7,301 bases of DNA, taken from positions 1 to 7,301 of the forward strand of contig JBGSKY010000193.1 of NCBI GenBank assembly GCA_041740995.1, in the 5' to 3' direction. Made by a program: the position numbers and the translations under genes. This stretch comes from JBGSKY01 sp041740995. Lineage in GTDB: Bacteria > Planctomycetota > Planctomycetia > Pirellulales > Pirellulaceae. The notes under the pieces are model-generated. The model searched no databases. It had not been told where the DNA came from and was given only the letters and a program-made list of their open reading frames with translations. Position 1 is the stretch's first letter. Every line of letters begins with the position of its first letter. Of the stretch, positions 5,249-7,301 are shown piece after piece.

Positions 5249-6449
5249 GGCAAGCTGGCGCGCAAAGGATGAGTTGTATTCGCAACTTATTAGCGAAATC
5301 GAAGTTGAAGTGCCGCATACGGTAGAGACTTCCCAAAAGAAGCTGGAAAGTATCGATGCCGAAATTGATGGCGTTACGACCGTTATCGCAGACGACAACA
5401 ATGTAATCGCAACAGTGCAAGCCCAGAGAAGTCAGGTGTGGCAAGAATGGCATATTGCTAATTCACGGAGGTCCGTTGTAGCGCAGCTGCTGTTACGATT
5501 CGACTTGCTCAAAAAACACTACTACTCCGACATCGAACGCCTTGAATTTTTATCGGAGGCGGATCATTACCTATCGCAAGTTGGAAGCGCGGTCCACTGC
5601 CCCGTATGCGGTGCACTGATGGAGGATCACAAGGACGAAAGTCATGCTGGCGTCGAAGTCGATGCCGAGATTAAAAACGCTGCACGAATTGAGGCGGGTA
5701 AGCTCGCAGTTTTACTTGGAGATCTGGATGTAACTTTAGAAGCCCTGAAAAAGGAAGAAGCTGAGCTAGAGACTGCAATCCTTGAGTTGCGTGAAAAAAT
5801 AAACGAAAGCGATAAACGTCTCAAGCAAGAACTACTTCCGCGAATGCAAATTGCAAGGAGCGCCCTGCAAAAGCTCCTCGATGACCGGAAGCAAACACTT
5901 GCGGAGCTGTCCGCTCACGCACGGATTCAATCATTACGTGAACAAAGAAAATTACTTGGCCCCGAACCCAAACAGATAAAATCAAAAAGCTCGACCGCAG
6001 AGATTGCTGGGGAAAGTGTAGCTCGACGACAGTTTCTGAATAAGCTTCAGGCAATGCTAGTCGCATGGAAGTACAGCCCTGTGGACATCGCCGAGTTCAA
6101 CGAAAAAATGGAGCTCATTGTTGCTGGTGAGACTCGCAAGAGTCATGGAAAGGGCATTAGAGCGATTCTGCAATCCGCATTTACTGCGACGCTAATGTTG
6201 CATGCTTGGGAACGTCACCCTGGTCTAGTCGTTTTGGATTCACCCTTAACATCGTTTCGCGAAGCTGATTCTTACGAAGCGGATAAGGATGTGCAGCGTG
6301 GCTTCTTTGAGTACCTCATCGGTTCTCAAAAGGGTCAGGTGATCGTTCTTGAGAATAAGGAGCCAGCGGCCGATCTTATTGCACGTATGCATTATGAGCA
6401 TTTCTCAGGAGCAACTGGGGAAGGAAGAAAAGGCTTTTACCCGACCTAA
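5246..6449 (+). pseudogene. C-terminal fragment of a Rad50/SMC-like ATPase with a zinc hook
   Basis: About 400 residues are open in a frame different from the tape measure gene, ending at TAA 6447-6449. A first helical arm (about 5250-5590) leads to HCPVCGA (CPVC at 5598-5609), the zinc-hook motif that pairs two molecules in Rad50. A returning coiled coil (about 5660-5960, rich in Lys, Glu and Leu) follows. Then come a signature-like HGKGIRAILQSAF region (about 6144-6182), Walker B LVVLDSPL (6228-6251), and GQVIVLENKEP and GRKGFYPT near the end. The N-terminal Walker A half is absent, and there is no start codon or ribosome binding site. I take it as a 5'-truncated gene. Relatives occur in DNA-repair and phage-defence settings, but I cannot say which. 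Confidence 0.8.
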
Positions 6450-6454
6450 CAGGC

Positions 6455-6478
6455 TCATGCTTTATCCCGGCAGCATGA
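6455..6478. terminator. Weak hairpin between two convergent gene ends
   Basis: TCATGCT (6455-6461) and AGCATGA (6472-6478) are perfect inverted repeats around a 10-base loop. It covers the space where the ATPase fragment ends (6449) and the minus-strand gene ends (6462). There is no T-run on either side, so termination activity is doubtful. Confidence 0.2.
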
Positions 6479-6791
6479 ATTGCGAGACGATGCTCCAAAG
6501 CCAAATCACAACACCCAGCAGTGCTCCACCAAGTATGAGCCAAATTGCCGCCGCGATGGACTTACAGAAACCACGCATCCAACCGTGGTACATTAGCCGC
6601 ACGGGCGACGAAAGATGCTCTCCCTGCTCACCATCCCCGTGATCTGGTGCGATATCGTCAATTAAAAACGGACGCCATTTCTCAATAACGAAGTCTGGAT
6701 CGAAGTAGAGACCATGGCTTTTGAGTCGATTCCCTTGATCAACTGATTCAAAGTGTGCCGTAGTTGCGCGGAGACGCTGATTTTCCCGCCA
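6462..6791 (-). pseudogene. 3' part of an unrecognised minus-strand membrane-protein gene
   Basis: The minus strand is open for 109 codons before TAA at 6462-6464 but contains no usable start. It reads RENQRLRATTAHFES, then GLYFDPDFVIEKWRPFLIDD, an acidic DHGDGEQGEH linker, and MYHGWMRGFCKSIAAAIWLI. A long hydrophobic segment (AAAIWLILGGALLGVVIW) follows, with SQFMLPG at the end, so it is a C-terminally membrane-anchored protein. An in-frame TGA at 6792-6794 closes it upstream. Beyond that TGA the same frame is open to 6878 (ERGFANLA just before the stop), so either a nonsense mutation or a junction cut it. The protein-like composition and membrane helix support a real gene; the family is not recognised. 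Confidence 0.55.
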
Positions 6792-6971
6792 TCAGGCTAA
6801 GTTGGCGAAGCCGCGTTCTCTTGAGGAAAGACCTCGTAAGCAAAGAGTCTCGTTAATTGCATATCGAGCTTTCGTAGATCAGTCAGATTGCGACTTTAAG
6901 AATGCCTGCCAGTCCATCGGCAAACGCTGGATTAGCGGATTCTGCGGCACTTGTATGTCGACTGCCCCCCA
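6792..6971. other. Stretch without a convincing gene
   Basis: This stretch holds only short competing frames. On the plus strand an 80-codon frame from TTG 6802 (AKPRSLEERPRKQRV...) has no ribosome binding site. On the minus strand are 28 codons that continue the upstream membrane-protein frame, and a 24-codon frame from GTG 6950. None has a recognisable domain. It probably contains remains of the genes cut at 6791 and upstream DNA of the regulator gene. Confidence 0.5.
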
Positions 6972-7000
6972 AAGACAATCGCTATCGCACATGTTATACT
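6972..7000 (+). promoter_or_regulatory. Promoter of the XRE regulator, extended -10
   Basis: TATACT (6995-7000) is preceded by TG and one base (TGTTATACT, 6992-7000), the extended -10 arrangement. Seventeen bases upstream is AAGACA (6972-6977), matching the last four bases of the -35 consensus. Transcription should start near 7007, leaving a leader of about 65 bases before the regulator ATG. Confidence 0.6.
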
Positions 7001-7010
7001 ATCCCCACCG

Positions 7011-7070
7011 CTGGGCGTCAGCCCCGGGGACGAGTTCGGACTAAAACCGCCCAGTTTTTCAGGAGACTGG
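7011..7070 (+). promoter_or_regulatory. Structured leader with two exclusive stems, possible attenuator
   Basis: CTGGGCG (7011-7017) can pair with CGCCCAG (7048-7054), which is followed by TTTTT (7055-7059), resembling an intrinsic terminator with a long loop. Alternatively CCAGT (7051-7055) can pair with ACTGG (7066-7070), which places the ribosome binding site AGGAG (7061-7065) in the loop. Both stems use bases 7051-7054, so they cannot form together. This is compatible with control of the regulator gene by attenuation or by hiding the ribosome binding site. Confidence 0.35.
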
Positions 7071-7073
7071 AGT

Positions 7074-7301
7074 ATGACCATGACAAAAGACGATTTCGGC
7101 GTCCGTGTTAAGGAACTGCGTGAACAGTTGCATCTCACCCAAGAAGCGATGGCTGAGACTCTGGGTGTGAGCTTCGCGACCGTGAATCGGTGGGAAAACG
7201 GATGGACGGCACCATCGAAACTGGCCCTTCGTCAGATCGATCTGCTGTGCAAAGAACACCACATCGCGCCAGTGACCGACACCAAACGTTCCGCCAAGTA
7301 A
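7074..7301 (+). CDS. XRE-family helix-turn-helix regulator
   Basis: This complete 75-residue protein starts at ATG 7074, eight bases after AGGAG (7061-7065). ATG 7080 is a second possible start, and the open frame upstream contains the promoter, so it is not coding. The fold runs FGVRVKELREQLH (helix 1), LTQEAMAETLG (helix 2) and VSFATVNRWENG (recognition helix, residues 32-43), then KLALRQIDLLCKE (final helix). This is a near-canonical XRE/Cro domain with the 'RWENG' end. The tail HIAPVTDTKRSAK is short and basic. It probably represses its own promoter and whatever follows to the right. In my experience short regulators with this motif often precede methylase or helicase genes of defence islands, but the window ends at its stop, so that is untested here. 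Confidence 0.85.
   Translation: MTMTKDDFGVRVKELREQLHLTQEAMAETLGVSFATVNRWENGWTAPSKLALRQIDLLCKEHHIAPVTDTKRSAK

Noticed and set aside
6879..6950. Minus-strand 24-codon frame starting at GTG 6950 (PQNPLIQRLPMDWQAFLKSQ)
   Set aside because: It is too short to support, and other frames over the same bases look equally plausible.
7022..7029. CCCCGGGG palindrome in the regulator leader
   Set aside because: There is no loop to form a hairpin, and it is short enough to be chance in GC-rich sequence.
6802..7044. Plus-strand 80-codon frame before the regulator
   Set aside because: It has a TTG start without a ribosome binding site, no recognisable domain, and it runs through the regulator promoter and leader.
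1..7301. CRISPR array, tRNA or rRNA genes, transposase genes, terminal inverted repeats
   Set aside because: I looked for them and saw no spaced repeats, cloverleaf-like sequence, rRNA stretches or DDE-type proteins.

Overview
The window looks like a broken-up prophage tail region in a bacterial chromosome, with non-phage genes at its right end. I infer a planctomycete of the Pirellula/Rhodopirellula kind. The grounds are moderate GC, TTG starts, weak or absent Shine-Dalgarno sequences before several genes, and tail proteins of a type I associate with planctomycete prophages. This is a judgement from general appearance, not a match to a named genome.

Left edge (1 to about 170): the minus strand carries an open, protein-like frame that runs off the window and has no start. 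It collides with the first plus-strand gene, so a rearrangement junction probably lies near 150-170.

About 170-4081: a tightly packed plus-strand operon in siphophage order. It starts with a membrane-anchored thioredoxin-like protein, a small single-pass membrane protein and a 111-residue protein. Then come a head-closure candidate, a tail-terminator candidate, an HK97 gp10-like protein, the tail tube protein and the tail assembly chaperone. Several stop and start codons overlap (ATGA, TGATG, TTGA), which implies translational coupling. The chaperone gene carries a textbook programmed -1 frameshift site: a T-TTT-TTC slippery run, a 6-nt spacer and an 8-bp hairpin. It feeds into an overlapping -1 frame of about 125 codons, as in the lambda G/GT pair.

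4050-4741: a toxin-antitoxin pair (DUF104/AF2212-like antitoxin plus PIN-domain VapC-like toxin) sits between the chaperone and the tape measure gene. It has its own ribosome binding site, a putative promoter and a palindrome. It reads as a cargo module placed inside a structural operon.

4760-6791: the tape measure gene stops after 162 codons. It is joined directly to the C-terminal part of a Rad50/SMC-like ATPase that has its CPVC zinc hook and Walker B but no Walker A. Convergent to that is the 3' part of a minus-strand membrane-protein gene, also without a start. The phage is therefore unlikely to build a tail from this copy.

6792-7301: a stretch with no convincing gene, then a strong extended -10 promoter, a structured leader and a complete XRE-family regulator ending at the last base. 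The leader holds two mutually exclusive stems, one followed by a T-run and one enclosing the ribosome binding site, so the regulator may be controlled after transcription starts.
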